64,000 nt of DNA. It comes from Halomonas korlensis. GTDB taxonomy: Bacteria > Pseudomonadota > Gammaproteobacteria > Pseudomonadales > Halomonadaceae. Positions within the stretch are counted from its first letter, which is position 1; each line of letters begins with the position of its first letter. A program made the translations under genes and the position numbers. This document shows positions 17,781-27,101 of the stretch, piece after piece. The notes below the pieces were generated by a model. That model searched no databases. It was given only the letters and a program-made list of their open reading frames with translations, and had not been told where the DNA came from. Location: contig NZ_FPBP01000008.1 of the NCBI RefSeq assembly GCF_900116705.1, forward strand, positions 124,001-188,000, written 5' to 3'.

Positions 17781-17802
17781 TCCCGTCTTATCGGAGGGCC
17801 TC

Positions 17803-18321
17803 ATGGAACACTCCCGCACTGATGCCACGACGCCCGGTGGGCTCGTTGGTGGCTACATTCGCCTGATGGATAAACTCTCCCGCCTCACCGCCTATCTCGC
17901 CGCGGCACTGTTCATCGCCGGGGTGATCGTCGTGTGCCAGATGGTCTTCGTGCGTTACGTGCTCGGCATGAGTTCGAGCTGGCAGACCGAATTCACGATC
18001 TTTTCCGTGACCGGCGCCATGCTGCTCGGTAGCCCCTATGTGCTGATGACCGGCGGGCACGTCTCCATCACCCTGCTGCCGGACGCCATCGGCGGCGTGA
18101 TCGGAACCGTGATGCGGCTCGTCGCGGCTCTGTTCGGGCTGGGCTTCTGTCTCGCCCTGGCCTATGCCTCGTGGATCTACGTTCTCGAGGCCTGGCATGG
18201 CGGCTGGACCACCGGCACCGTCTGGAATCCGGTCCTGTGGCCGGCGCTGCTTCCCATGGCCGTGGGGGCCACTCTTCTGACACTGCAATACGTCGCCGAA
18301 ATCCTGCGCGGGGGGAACTGA
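17803..18321 (+). CDS. TRAP small permease (DctQ type), malonate operon
   Basis: 172 residues with four hydrophobic helices. The family segment SSWQTEFTIFSVTGAMLLGS is followed by TGGHVSITLLPD. ATG at 17803 follows GGAGGGCC. Inner-membrane subunit that pairs with the large permease 2 bases downstream. Confidence 0.9.
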   Translation: MEHSRTDATTPGGLVGGYIRLMDKLSRLTAYLAAALFIAGVIVVCQMVFVRYVLGMSSSWQTEFTIFSVTGAMLLGSPYVLMTGGHVSITLLPDAIGGVIGTVMRLVAALFGLGFCLALAYASWIYVLEAWHGGWTTGTVWNPVLWPALLPMAVGATLLTLQYVAEILRGGN

Positions 18322-18323
18322 TC

Positions 18324-19652
18324 ATGGATCCTGTTACAGCCGGCATTTTCGTCGCCGTCGGGCTGGTCGTGCTGATGGCCATCGGCACGCCGATCGCCTT
18401 CGCACTCGGCGGCATCTCGCTGATTGCCCTGGTCTCCGACCGCGGCGTATCCGAACTGACCTATTTCGGCGAAACCTTCTTCGATCGCATCGCGGAATTT
18501 GGCTTCGTCGCCATCCCCATGTTCATCCTGATGGGCGCCGCGGTGGCCTCATCGCCTACCGGGCGTGACCTCTACCGCTCGCTGGACCTGTGGCTGGGCA
18601 AGCTGCCCGGCGGCCTGGCGATCTCCAACATCGGCGCCTGCACCGTATTCTCGGCGCTCTCCGGCTCCTCGCCGGCGACCTGTGCGGCCATCGGCAAGAT
18701 GGGTATCCCCGAGATGCGCAGTCGTGGCTATCCCGATGGCGTGGCCGCAGGCTGTATCGCTGCGGGCGGCACCCTGGGCATCCTGATTCCGCCCTCGGTG
18801 ACCATGATCATCTACGGCATCGCCACCGAAACCTCGATCGGGCGCCTGTTCATCGCCGGCGTGGTCCCGGGTTTCATGCTCGCCGGGCTGTTCATGATCT
18901 GGACGCTGATCGCCTGCAAGATGGCTGGCGGCTACAACAGCCCCAATCCGGTCGCCGAGGCCGCCGCGAAAATGAAGGCCAACGTGGAGGGCAACCTGCG
19001 CGCCCTGGTCCGTGTGCTGCCCTTCCTCGCCGTGGTCGCAGGCATTCTTTTCGCGCTCTACGGCGGGGTCGCCACGCCGTCCGAGGCCGCCGGTGTCGGC
19101 GCCTTCTTCTGTGTGGCGCTGGCCATCCTCGTCTACCGCATGTGGCAGTTGAAGCCGCTCAAGCTGATCATGCGCGACGCCTTGCGCGAGAGCGTGATGA
19201 TCATGCTGATTATCGCCGCGGCCGAGGTCTTCGCCTATGCGCTGTCGTCGCTGTACATCACCCAGACCGTGGCCGGCGGCATCGCCGACCTGGAGGTCAA
19301 CCGCTGGGTGCTGATGGGCATCATCAATGTCTTCCTGCTGGTGGCGGGCTTCTTCCTGCCCCCGGTGGCGGTGATCGTGATGACCGCGCCGATCCTGCTG
19401 CCGATCATCCTGGCCGCGAACTTTGACCCGTACTGGTTCGCCGTCATCCTGACCATCAACCTGGAGATCGGCCTGATCACACCACCGGTGGGACTGAATC
19501 TCTTCATCATCAACAGCATCGCACCCGACATCTCGCTGCGTGACGTGCTGATGGGCAGCCTGCCCTATGCCCTGTGCATGGTGCTGGGTATCTTGCTGCT
19601 GTGTTTCTTCCCGGGGATTGTGACCTGGCTTCCCAACCTCATCATGGGCTGA
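18324..19652 (+). CDS. TRAP large permease (DctM type), malonate operon
   Basis: 442 residues from ATG at 18324. That start is 2 bases after the small permease stop and has GGGGGA upstream; the longer open frame from 18171 lies inside the previous gene. About 12 helices. DctM blocks: VAIPMFILMGAAVASS, SGSSPATCAAIGKMG, GILIPPSVTMIIYG and GLITPPVGLNLF. Sodium-coupled import channel, with malonate inferred from the neighbouring enzymes. Confidence 0.92.
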   Translation: MDPVTAGIFVAVGLVVLMAIGTPIAFALGGISLIALVSDRGVSELTYFGETFFDRIAEFGFVAIPMFILMGAAVASSPTGRDLYRSLDLWLGKLPGGLAISNIGACTVFSALSGSSPATCAAIGKMGIPEMRSRGYPDGVAAGCIAAGGTLGILIPPSVTMIIYGIATETSIGRLFIAGVVPGFMLAGLFMIWTLIACKMAGGYNSPNPVAEAAAKMKANVEGNLRALVRVLPFLAVVAGILFALYGGVATPSEAAGVGAFFCVALAILVYRMWQLKPLKLIMRDALRESVMIMLIIAAAEVFAYALSSLYITQTVAGGIADLEVNRWVLMGIINVFLLVAGFFLPPVAVIVMTAPILLPIILAANFDPYWFAVILTINLEIGLITPPVGLNLFIINSIAPDISLRDVLMGSLPYALCMVLGILLLCFFPGIVTWLPNLIMG

Positions 19653-19668
19653 AGGAGTCACTGACACC

Positions 19669-21039
19669 ATGAACATGACCTTCCTGCAAGAGATGTTCAA
19701 CTCCATCACCCAGCGCGACGCCCTGCGGCGTCGCCGCCAGGGTGACGCGGAGACGACGGACCACACCCAGCTGTTGAAGGCCTGCCGGGCGCTGCTGGAA
19801 AGCGACGGCGAGGCCTCCAGCATTGCCCTGGCCAGCCGGGTGTTGGCCATGTTCAACCGCCTCGACGAGACCCAGGAGGTGCGCTTCTTCGAGCGGCTGG
19901 CGACGGATTTCGCCGCCGACCCGGCCGCGATCGACGCGGCCTACAAGGCCTATCAGCACCACCGTGACAATGCCAGCCTGCAGGCGCTGTTCGAGGCCTG
20001 CGAGCCGCGCCGCCAGGAGCTGTTCCGGCGGCTCAACCTGGCCCCCGACGGCACCTATGAGCTGGTGCGCATGCGCGAGGACCTGCTCAGGCTGATGCGG
20101 GAGAAGCCAGGCCCTGACAAGAGCGAGCTTGCCGGCATCGATGCCGACTTCGCCCACCTGTTCGGCTCCTGGTTCAATCGCGGCTTTTTGATGCTCAAGC
20201 GCATCGACTGGAACACCCCGGCCTCGATCCTCGAGAAGATCATCCGCTACGAGGCGGTTCACGAGATCCAGGACTGGAACGACCTGCGCCGGCGCCTGGA
20301 CGCCCGTGATCGCCGCTGCTTCGGCTTCTTCCACCCGGCGATTGGCGACGAGCCGCTGATCTTCGTCGAGGTGGCCCTGCACAAGGGGCTGCCCAACAAG
20401 ATCCAGCCGATCCTCTCCGGTGAGCGCCACGAGATCGAGGACCCCGAATCCGCGGACACCGCGGCCTTCTTCGGCATCAGCAACTGCCAGACCGGCCTGC
20501 GTGGCATCTCCTTCGGTAATTTCCTGATCAAGCAAGTGGTGCAGGAGCTCAAGCAGGAACTGCCTCTGCTCAAGTACTTCGTCACGCTTTCACCGGTCCC
20601 GGGCTTCGGCCCTTGGCTTGCCGAGCGACGCGACGACGACAGCCTGCCCGACTCGGTGCGCAAGAGCCTCGCCGAGCTGGAAGATCCCGACTGGCACCGC
20701 GACCCCGAACGCGCCGACAAGCTCAAGTCGGTGATCAAGCCGCTGGCCGCGCGCTACCTGGTCGACGAGAAGAACGCCCGTGGCCAGCCGCTCAACCCGG
20801 TCGCCCGTTTCCACCTCGGCAACGGTGCCGAGCTGCACCGCATCAACTGGCTGGGCGATGTGTCGAAGAAGGGCCTGAAGCAGGCCGCCGGCCTGATGGT
20901 CAACTACCTCTACGTGCTCGACGACATCGAGCGCAATCATGAGAATTATACCGCCAACGCCACCGTGGCCCGTTCAAGCGAGGTCAAGGACCTCGCCCGC
21001 AAGGCCAGGAAGCTGGCCAAGGGAGAGAACACAAAATGA
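19669..21039 (+). CDS. matA: Malonyl-CoA decarboxylase
   Basis: 456 residues, the length of bacterial MCD. The helical N-terminal domain runs to about 140. The GNAT-like catalytic domain follows, with IFVEVALHKGLPNKIQPIL, then AAFFGISNCQTGLRGISFGN (the active-site serine region), and NPVARFHLGNGAELHRINW (the catalytic histidine region). It splits malonyl-CoA into acetyl-CoA and CO2 in the cytosol. Together with the synthetase that overlaps its stop (ATGA), it converts imported malonate to acetyl-CoA. AAGGAG lies 12 bases before the first ATG; a start at the second ATG (19675) is also possible. Confidence 0.93.
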   Translation: MNMTFLQEMFNSITQRDALRRRRQGDAETTDHTQLLKACRALLESDGEASSIALASRVLAMFNRLDETQEVRFFERLATDFAADPAAIDAAYKAYQHHRDNASLQALFEACEPRRQELFRRLNLAPDGTYELVRMREDLLRLMREKPGPDKSELAGIDADFAHLFGSWFNRGFLMLKRIDWNTPASILEKIIRYEAVHEIQDWNDLRRRLDARDRRCFGFFHPAIGDEPLIFVEVALHKGLPNKIQPILSGERHEIEDPESADTAAFFGISNCQTGLRGISFGNFLIKQVVQELKQELPLLKYFVTLSPVPGFGPWLAERRDDDSLPDSVRKSLAELEDPDWHRDPERADKLKSVIKPLAARYLVDEKNARGQPLNPVARFHLGNGAELHRINWLGDVSKKGLKQAAGLMVNYLYVLDDIERNHENYTANATVARSSEVKDLARKARKLAKGENTK

Positions 21040-22553
21040 ATCACAACCTCTTCGCCACCTTCGCCCGGCGCATGCAAGCGCGCGGCGATGCCGATTTCAT
21101 CACCACGCGCGAGGGCCACGCTTACTCCCACGCCGAGGCCCTGGCCGCCACGGCGCGCCTGGCCGGCGCCTTGACCGAGCTGGGTGTGACGCCGGGCGAC
21201 CGGGTCGCGGTCCAGACCGACAAGAGCCCCGAGGCGATCCTGCTCTACCTCGCCACGCTGCGCGTGGGGGGCGTCTACCTGCCGCTCAATACCGGCTACA
21301 CCGGGGACGAGATTCGCTACTTCCTCGGCGACGCCGAACCGGCGCTGTTCGTCTGTCGGCCCGGCAATGTCGAGGAAGCGCGCAAGATTGCCACCGAGAG
21401 CGGCTGCCCGGCAGTGGAAACGCTCGGCAAGGCCGCCGACGGCAGCCTGATGGAGGTCACCGAGCAGGCCGCGCCCCACGACGACATTGCCCCGCGCGAG
21501 CCCGACGACCTGGCGGCCATCCTCTACACCTCAGGCACCACCGGGCGCTCCAAGGGCGCGATGCTCACGCACCGCAACCTGGGCTCCAATGCCGAGGCGC
21601 TGGTGGCATTCTGGCACTTCAGCGAGGACGACCGGCTGATCCACGCGCTGCCGATCTTCCATACGCACGGCCTCTTCGTCGCCTGCAACGTCACCCTGAT
21701 GGCCGGCTCGAGCATGCTCTTCCTGCCCAGGTTCGACGCCGACGTGATCTTCGAAGAGCTGCCCCGTGGCACCGTGATGATGGGCGTGCCGACCTTCTAT
21801 ACGCGTCTGCTCCAAGACGATCGCCTGACGCCCGAGGTGACCGCCAACATGCGGCTGTTCGTCTCCGGCTCGGCGCCGCTCACTGCCGAGACCCACCAGG
21901 CCTTCGAGCACAAGACCGGCCATGCGATTCTCGAGCGTTACGGCATGACCGAAACCAACATGAACACCTCCAACCCCTACGACGGCGAGCGCCGCGCGGG
22001 CACCGTGGGCGTGCCGCTACCCGGCGTCGAGTTTCGCATCACCGACCGCGAGACCCACGAGCCCGTCCCCCAGGGCGAGATCGGCATGCTCGAGGTGCGC
22101 GGCCCCAACGTCTTCATCGGATACTGGCGCATGCCGGAAAAGACCCGCGAGGAACTGCTGGAAGACGGCTTCTTCGTCACCGGCGACCTGGCGATGGTCG
22201 ACGAGCGTGGCTATGTGCACATCGTCGGGCGCGACAAGGACCTGGTGATTTCCGGCGGCTACAACGTCTACCCCAAGGAGATCGAGCAGGTCATCGACGA
22301 ACTCGATGGTGTCTTCGAGTCCGCAGTGATCGGCGTGACGCATCCCGACTTCGGCGAGGGCGTCACCGCCGTGGTGGTCCCCAAGGAAGGCGCGGATCTC
22401 GACGAGGCCAAGGTGCTGGGCTTTCTCGACGGCAAGCTGGCCCGGTACAAGCAGCCCAAGCGGGTCCTCTTCACCGACACCCTGCCGCGCAACACCATGG
22501 GCAAGGTCCAGAAGAACCAGCTGCGCGAACAGTTCAAGGACATCTATCGCTGA
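21036..22553 (+). CDS. matB: Malonyl-CoA synthetase
   Basis: 505 residues, an acyl-adenylate-forming enzyme. The P-loop-like motif is LYTSGTTGRSKGAMLTHRNL. The A5 motif is ERYGMTETNMNTSNPYDGER, whose arginine region in MatB selects malonate. The hinge is GRDKDLVISGGYNVYPKEIE, and the catalytic lysine is in PRNTMGKVQKNQLR. It makes malonyl-CoA from malonate, ATP and CoA through malonyl-AMP. It is translationally coupled to the decarboxylase. With that enzyme and the TRAP importer it forms a complete malonate assimilation route. Confidence 0.95.
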   Translation: MNHNLFATFARRMQARGDADFITTREGHAYSHAEALAATARLAGALTELGVTPGDRVAVQTDKSPEAILLYLATLRVGGVYLPLNTGYTGDEIRYFLGDAEPALFVCRPGNVEEARKIATESGCPAVETLGKAADGSLMEVTEQAAPHDDIAPREPDDLAAILYTSGTTGRSKGAMLTHRNLGSNAEALVAFWHFSEDDRLIHALPIFHTHGLFVACNVTLMAGSSMLFLPRFDADVIFEELPRGTVMMGVPTFYTRLLQDDRLTPEVTANMRLFVSGSAPLTAETHQAFEHKTGHAILERYGMTETNMNTSNPYDGERRAGTVGVPLPGVEFRITDRETHEPVPQGEIGMLEVRGPNVFIGYWRMPEKTREELLEDGFFVTGDLAMVDERGYVHIVGRDKDLVISGGYNVYPKEIEQVIDELDGVFESAVIGVTHPDFGEGVTAVVVPKEGADLDEAKVLGFLDGKLARYKQPKRVLFTDTLPRNTMGKVQKNQLREQFKDIYR

Positions 22554-22570
22554 GCGACAAGCTTCCCTCG

Positions 22571-22597
22571 CCATCTCTCCCGATGCAGGAGAGATGG
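22571..22597 (+). terminator. Hairpin after matB
   Basis: CCATCTCTCC and GGAGAGATGG make a perfect 10-pair stem with a CGATGCA loop. There is no T run, so partial termination or mRNA protection before the last genes is more likely than a full stop. Confidence 0.5.
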
Positions 22598-22618
22598 CCT
22601 CCCTGCCGGAGCCACCCC

Positions 22619-23221
22619 ATGGCCAAGCGCATCACCTATTGCTTCACTCCCGTCTCGCCCTGGACCTACCTCGGCCACGCCCGGCTCGGCGAAATCGCCG
22701 CCCGCCATGGCGCCACGATCGACTATGTGCCGATCACCTTGAGCGCCATCTTCCCCAGGACCGGCGGCCTGCCATTGCCCAAGCGCGCCCCCGAGCGCCA
22801 GGCCTACCGAATGGCCGAGCTCAAGCGCTGGCCGCGTCTGCTCGGCATCCCCCTCAACGTGGAACCCAAGCACTTCCCCACCGACGACCGCCCGGCGGCC
22901 CGTCTGGCGCTGACCGCCAAGGCGCAGGGGCATGACATCGCCGCGCTCACTCTGGCCATGCTGCACGCCACCTGGGCCGAGGAGCGCGACATTGCCGACC
23001 TCGACACCCTGAGCGCGATCGCCGATGCCAATAGCCTCGACGGCGCGGCCCTGCTCGCTGCCTCGGAAACAGATCAGGGCCAGCAGCGCCTCGAGGCGGC
23101 CTGCGACCAGGCCCTCGCGCTAGGCTGCTTCGGCTCGCCGTGGTACGACCTGGACGGCGAACCCTTCTGGGGCCAGGACCGCCTCGACCTGCTGGAGAAG
23201 AGCCTGGCTGGCGAACTCTGA
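22619..23221 (+). CDS. DsbA-family / 2-hydroxychromene-2-carboxylate isomerase-like protein
   Basis: 200 residues, thioredoxin fold with helical insert, as in the kappa-class GST/HCCA isomerase branch of the DSBA family. It opens with ITYCFTPVSPWTYLGHARL; the S-P-W-x-Y-L-G segment is the glutathione-binding position. The C-terminus has LGCFGSPWYDLDGEPFWGQDRL, a family hallmark with the cis-proline loop. Lacking CxxC, it is a glutathione-dependent isomerase or transferase type rather than a thiol oxidase. Its substrate is unknown. It trails the malonate operon by 65 bases including a hairpin. Confidence 0.85.
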   Translation: MAKRITYCFTPVSPWTYLGHARLGEIAARHGATIDYVPITLSAIFPRTGGLPLPKRAPERQAYRMAELKRWPRLLGIPLNVEPKHFPTDDRPAARLALTAKAQGHDIAALTLAMLHATWAEERDIADLDTLSAIADANSLDGAALLAASETDQGQQRLEAACDQALALGCFGSPWYDLDGEPFWGQDRLDLLEKSLAGEL

Positions 23222-23301
23222 CGCCACTACGTCGCCGGCGTTGTTGGGTTGGCCGGTTTGCGGCCACAATCAAGGCCTGTACCTTTCATGGAGAGCCCGT
23301 G

Positions 23302-24033
23302 ATGTCCCCACTTCCCTCCGGCCTGGCTGATGTCAGGGCCTTGACCTTCGATGTCTTCGGCACCGTAGTTGATTGGCGCAGCAGCGTGATCCACGAGGGC
23401 GAGGCGCTCGGCCGTCGCTATCAGTTGGCGGTAGACTGGGCCGCCTTCGCCGATGCCTGGCGAGGAGGCTACGCCCCGGCCATGGACCGGGTGCGCCGGG
23501 GTGAGCTGCCCTGGACGCGCCTGGATCAGCTGCATCGAATGACCCTCGACCGGCTGCTCGATGACGTCGGCATCGCCGAGCGACTCGATGAGGCCGATAA
23601 GGAACACTTCAATCGCGTCTGGCATCGGCTGACGCCCTGGCCGGACTCGGTGGCCGGTATGCAGCGCCTGCGCCAGCGCTTCATCCTGGCCTCGCTCTCC
23701 AACGGCAACATGTCGCTGCTGGTCAACATGGCCAAGCATGCCGACCTGCCCTGGGACTGCGTACTTTCGGCGGAGCTTGCCGGCCACTACAAGCGCGACC
23801 CCGAGGTCTATCGCATGGCCGCGGGCCTGCTCGACCTCGAACCGGGGCAGATCATGATGGTTGCCGCCCATCAGGACGATCTTCAGGCGGCCCATCGCGA
23901 GGGCTTTCGTACCGCCTTCGTGATGCGCCCGCTCGAACACGGCCCGGACGCCGAACCGGACCTGAGCGCCGATCCGTGTTTCGACCTGGTCGCCAGCGAC
24001 TTCCACCACCTGGCCGACCAACTGGAGTGCTGA
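23302..24033 (+). CDS. Haloacid dehalogenase type II (HAD superfamily)
   Basis: 243 residues from ATG at 23302, with GGAGAG upstream. HAD motif I is LTFDVFGTVVDWRSS with the nucleophilic aspartate, motif II is LASLSNGNMSLL, and motif III's lysine is in GHYKRDPEVYRM. Motif IV is weak: the expected SN-x-x-D region reads MMVAAHQDDLQAA. The family removes halogen from 2-haloacids such as chloroacetate, giving 2-hydroxyacids, but many members act on other small molecules. The next gene, a 2-hydroxyacid dehydrogenase starting right after the stop, fits use of such a product. Confidence 0.88.
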   Translation: MSPLPSGLADVRALTFDVFGTVVDWRSSVIHEGEALGRRYQLAVDWAAFADAWRGGYAPAMDRVRRGELPWTRLDQLHRMTLDRLLDDVGIAERLDEADKEHFNRVWHRLTPWPDSVAGMQRLRQRFILASLSNGNMSLLVNMAKHADLPWDCVLSAELAGHYKRDPEVYRMAAGLLDLEPGQIMMVAAHQDDLQAAHREGFRTAFVMRPLEHGPDAEPDLSADPCFDLVASDFHHLADQLEC

Positions 24034-24981
24034 ATGCAGATCGTGATCCCCGACGATTATCAGAACGCTGTCCCAACACTCGCGGCCTTCGCCAAGCTCG
24101 AGGGTCATGAGGTCAGGGTCTTCCATGACACCGTCAGCGACCTCGACACCCTGGCCGAGCGTTTCGCCGCTGCCGAGGCCCTGGTGCTGATCCGCGAACG
24201 CACCTCGATTACCGAAGCGCTGCTCGCCCGCCTGCCCGAGCTGAAGGTCATCAGCCAGACCGGCGGGGGCATCGCCCATATCGACCAGGCGGCCTGCCAG
24301 CGTCACGGCGTCACCGTGCTGGCCGGCACCGGCTCGCCCCATGCGGCGGCCGAGCTCACCTGGGGACTGGTGCTGGCCGCCATGCGCCACATCCCCGAAG
24401 AGGTCGCCAATCTCAAGGCCGGCCGCTGGCAGCGCACCCTGGGCACCGGCCTGAAGGGGCGCACGCTGGGCATCTTCGGTTATGGCAAGATCGGCAAGCT
24501 GGTGGCCGGCTACGGCCAGGCCTTCGGCATGGAGGTGCTGGTATGGGGTCGCGACAGCACTCGTCAGCGCGCCGCCGAGGCCGGCCTGGAGGTCGCCGAG
24601 AGCCAGCAGGCGCTGTTCGAGCGCGCCGACGTGCTGAGCCTGCATCTTCGCCTCAACGACGAGACGCAGGGCATCGTCACCGCCCGGGATCTTGCCGCCA
24701 TGAAGCCCACGGCCTTGCTGGTCAATACCAGCCGCGCGCCCTTGATCGCCGCCGGCGCCCTGGAGGCGGCGCTGCGCCATGGCCGGCCCGGCCAGGCGGC
24801 GGTGGACGTCTTCGAGCAGGAACCGGTGATCACCCACCCCCTGCTCGAGCTGCCCAACCTGCTGGCCACCCCGCACCTGGGATATGTCGAGAAGGACAGC
24901 TACGAGCTCTACTTCGGCGACGCCTTCGACAACCTCTTGGCGTTCGACACGGGAAAGCCGATCACCAACCTTGCCGGGTGA
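24034..24981 (+). CDS. D-2-hydroxyacid dehydrogenase family protein
   Basis: 315 residues, beginning immediately after the HAD gene stop (TGAATG), so the two are co-translated. Rossmann motif FGYGKIGKLVAGY; catalytic residues sit in LLVNTSRAPLI (Arg), the acidic residue near VDVFEQEP, and TPHLGYVEKD (His). It probably oxidises or reduces a small 2-hydroxy/2-oxo acid with NAD(P)H in the cytosol. The substrate is not visible. It is the last gene of the rightward run from the malonate operon and converges with the DUF2252 gene 6 bases away. Confidence 0.9.
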   Translation: MQIVIPDDYQNAVPTLAAFAKLEGHEVRVFHDTVSDLDTLAERFAAAEALVLIRERTSITEALLARLPELKVISQTGGGIAHIDQAACQRHGVTVLAGTGSPHAAAELTWGLVLAAMRHIPEEVANLKAGRWQRTLGTGLKGRTLGIFGYGKIGKLVAGYGQAFGMEVLVWGRDSTRQRAAEAGLEVAESQQALFERADVLSLHLRLNDETQGIVTARDLAAMKPTALLVNTSRAPLIAAGALEAALRHGRPGQAAVDVFEQEPVITHPLLELPNLLATPHLGYVEKDSYELYFGDAFDNLLAFDTGKPITNLAG

Positions 24982-24987
24982 GTCCGA

Positions 24988-26316
24988 TTACGATGCGGGG
25001 GGCTTAGCAAGGTCATCCAGGGACTCGACGAAGGTGCGATAGTCCTGGCTCACGCAATCGGCATAACTGACCGCCAGCAGGGATATCACCTCGACGAAGT
25101 GATCGAGCCGGCCATCGACCCGCTCGCAGACACACCTGGCGAAGCGCGCCGGGTCGTCCGGGTGCAAGGCACGAGCCCCACGCAGATGCTCACGCGCCAG
25201 TATCCGCCCCCACTGCTTGACCAGCTTGCGATAGGGCTTGGCGCCGTCCAGCTTGTAGGTCGGAAAATCTTCCTTGAAAGGCGAGCGCTCGCGCACCGAG
25301 AAGACCGCTTTATCCAGGTGTAGCCAGCCCAGGTAGGGATCGGGATGTTCGGCGATGGCGCACAACGCCGCGGCATGCCGGGCCCCCTCGTGAGGGAAGG
25401 CAGCGCGCCAGGCGCGTTTCTCGGCGGCGTTCATCAGCCGCCAGCCCTCCGGCGGGGTCTGCTGCTTGACGTCGAGGATCACGTCGTCGTGCTCATGGTC
25501 GCGCCCGCCCTCGATCAGCACATAGAAACGCTCGAGGCCCAGCGAGCCGGTCCCGGCATCCAGCCGGCGCGCCATGTCCTTTACGCGAAAATGAGCCTCA
25601 TCGGTCGGGGTATGCGCCTTCACCAGCGTGTGGCGATACTCTTCCTCGATGGCCTTGCGCAGCTGGCTGGCCAGAGGGGCGGGCAGCCGGGCGAGCTTGC
25701 CCGGTCGCTCGGCGAAATTGCGTCCCTCGTCGGTCAGCTGCGTCCACTTCTCGAGCATCTTGGCGCGGCTCTGCTTGCGGCTCACCTTCTCGAGGAAAGG
25801 TGCCAGCGTTCCCTTGGCGGTCTCCAGGGTAACCGCCTCCGGCACCTCGCCGCGTGCATGGCCGGCCAGTTCGTCGTGATAGCTCTCGACCAGCGCCTTC
25901 AGCGCCTTGCGCGTCCCCTTGCGCGAGAGCTCGACGTTCTCGCGGGCATCGAGCACGAGGCTGATGGCCAGGCGCCAAAGATCGTACTGGTAGTCACTGA
26001 TCAGGGCATCGTCGAAGTCGTCCATGCCGTAGCGCACGGCGTCGTCATGATGCCCGTAGGCCCCGAAATTGTAGGCATGGGCATCGCCCTGCAGCCAGGT
26101 CTGGGTCTCTGGCAGGCCGCCGAACAGCGCGAACCGCCAGTCGTGCCAGACATCATCCCAGTAGAGGTGGTTGGTGCCACGAAAGAACCGGTAGGGCGAC
26201 TCCGCGAGCTTGGCATATTTGGCCTGGCGGTCGTCATCGCTGAGGGCCGCGTTGGCCGTGGCGATGGCGTCAAGGACCTTCTGCGGACGGTTGTGCAGCG
26301 TCAGCGGGCGTGGCAT
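24988..26316 (-). CDS. DUF2252 protein, kinase-like fold
   Basis: 442 residues. Diagnostic DUF2252 blocks: YRFFRGTNHLYWDD near the N-terminus, WLQGDAHAYNFGAYG and VRYGMDDFDDALISDYQYDL, which resemble the catalytic HxD and metal-binding DFD positions of aminoglycoside phosphotransferase-like kinases. The enzymatic role is not established. It is cytosolic with no signal peptide. It is transcribed towards the 2-hydroxyacid dehydrogenase gene, with no clear terminator between them. Confidence 0.88.
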   Translation of the reverse strand: MPRPLTLHNRPQKVLDAIATANAALSDDDRQAKYAKLAESPYRFFRGTNHLYWDDVWHDWRFALFGGLPETQTWLQGDAHAYNFGAYGHHDDAVRYGMDDFDDALISDYQYDLWRLAISLVLDARENVELSRKGTRKALKALVESYHDELAGHARGEVPEAVTLETAKGTLAPFLEKVSRKQSRAKMLEKWTQLTDEGRNFAERPGKLARLPAPLASQLRKAIEEEYRHTLVKAHTPTDEAHFRVKDMARRLDAGTGSLGLERFYVLIEGGRDHEHDDVILDVKQQTPPEGWRLMNAAEKRAWRAAFPHEGARHAAALCAIAEHPDPYLGWLHLDKAVFSVRERSPFKEDFPTYKLDGAKPYRKLVKQWGRILAREHLRGARALHPDDPARFARCVCERVDGRLDHFVEVISLLAVSYADCVSQDYRTFVESLDDLAKPPAS

Positions 26317-26381
26317 GGCAAGTCCTTGTCGGGAGGTGGCGTGAGGTAACGTGACGCGGTGGTAGGCTTTTATCGCCAGGA

Positions 26382-26996
26382 TCAGGCCGGGCGCTCCAGC
26401 GCAAAGAGGTCGCTCGTTCGCGCATAGTCGCTGCCGGCCATGCGGCCGATGGGACGCAAGGCCTCCAGGTCGACATGGCGCCCGTTCCAGACCGCCTCAT
26501 CGACATGAATCGACACCACCTCGGCAAGCACCAGATTACCGGCCAGCGGCTGGTCGCCGAAGCGGATGATCTCGCGCAGCCGGCAGCCGAAGGCCACCGG
26601 CGCCGCCGCCACCCGCGGCACCGAGATACCCGGCATCGCTGCCTTTTCCAGCCCCGCCAGCGTGAACTCATCCTCGCCGTGGGGCAGGCTCGTGCTGGTA
26701 GTATTAAGCGCCTCGACCAGCGCCTCGCCACCGATATGCACCACACACTCCGGCACTACCTCAAGGTTGCGGATCGTGTCCTTGGGCTGGCTCTCGCCGT
26801 CCAGCAGCGGCGAGAAGCCCAGCACCGGCGGCGCCACGCTAACCACGTTGAAGAACGAGAATGGCGCCAGATTGGCGTTGCCGTTGGCGGCCCGGGTCGA
26901 GACCCAGGCGATCGGACGGGGGCAGATCGACCCCGAGAACAGACGGTAGATCTTGCCGGGGCTCAGCCCGTGTTCCTCCAGCAGGTAGTCGCTCAT
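26382..26996 (-). CDS. Flavin reductase family protein (FMN-binding split barrel)
   Basis: 204 residues if started at ATG 26996 (MSDYLLEEHGLSP); an upstream frame to 27059 exists but reads like non-coding sequence. The flavin reductase-like fold is shown by RPIAWVSTRAANGNANLAPF, SFFNVVSVAPPVLGFSP and KDTIRNLEVVPECVVHIGGE. Such proteins bind FMN and reduce it, or serve a partner oxygenase. No oxygenase lies nearby. It is followed by DUF2252 in the same direction after 65 bases. Confidence 0.87.
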   Translation of the reverse strand: MSDYLLEEHGLSPGKIYRLFSGSICPRPIAWVSTRAANGNANLAPFSFFNVVSVAPPVLGFSPLLDGESQPKDTIRNLEVVPECVVHIGGEALVEALNTTSTSLPHGEDEFTLAGLEKAAMPGISVPRVAAAPVAFGCRLREIIRFGDQPLAGNLVLAEVVSIHVDEAVWNGRHVDLEALRPIGRMAGSDYARTSDLFALERPA

Positions 26997-27101
26997 AAAT
27001 GTGGGCTCGCTTGATGGATCGGGACCGAGAGTGTCCCCCCGCTGGGCTCGATTGTTCAAGGGAGCCGCGCAGAGCCAAAGGAGTCAGATGAACCAACGCG
27101 C

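Noticed and set aside
26997..27059. Extended start of the flavin reductase at 27059
   Set aside because: The extra residues have no family match; MSDYLLEEHGLSP is the usual N-terminus, although its ribosome site is weak.
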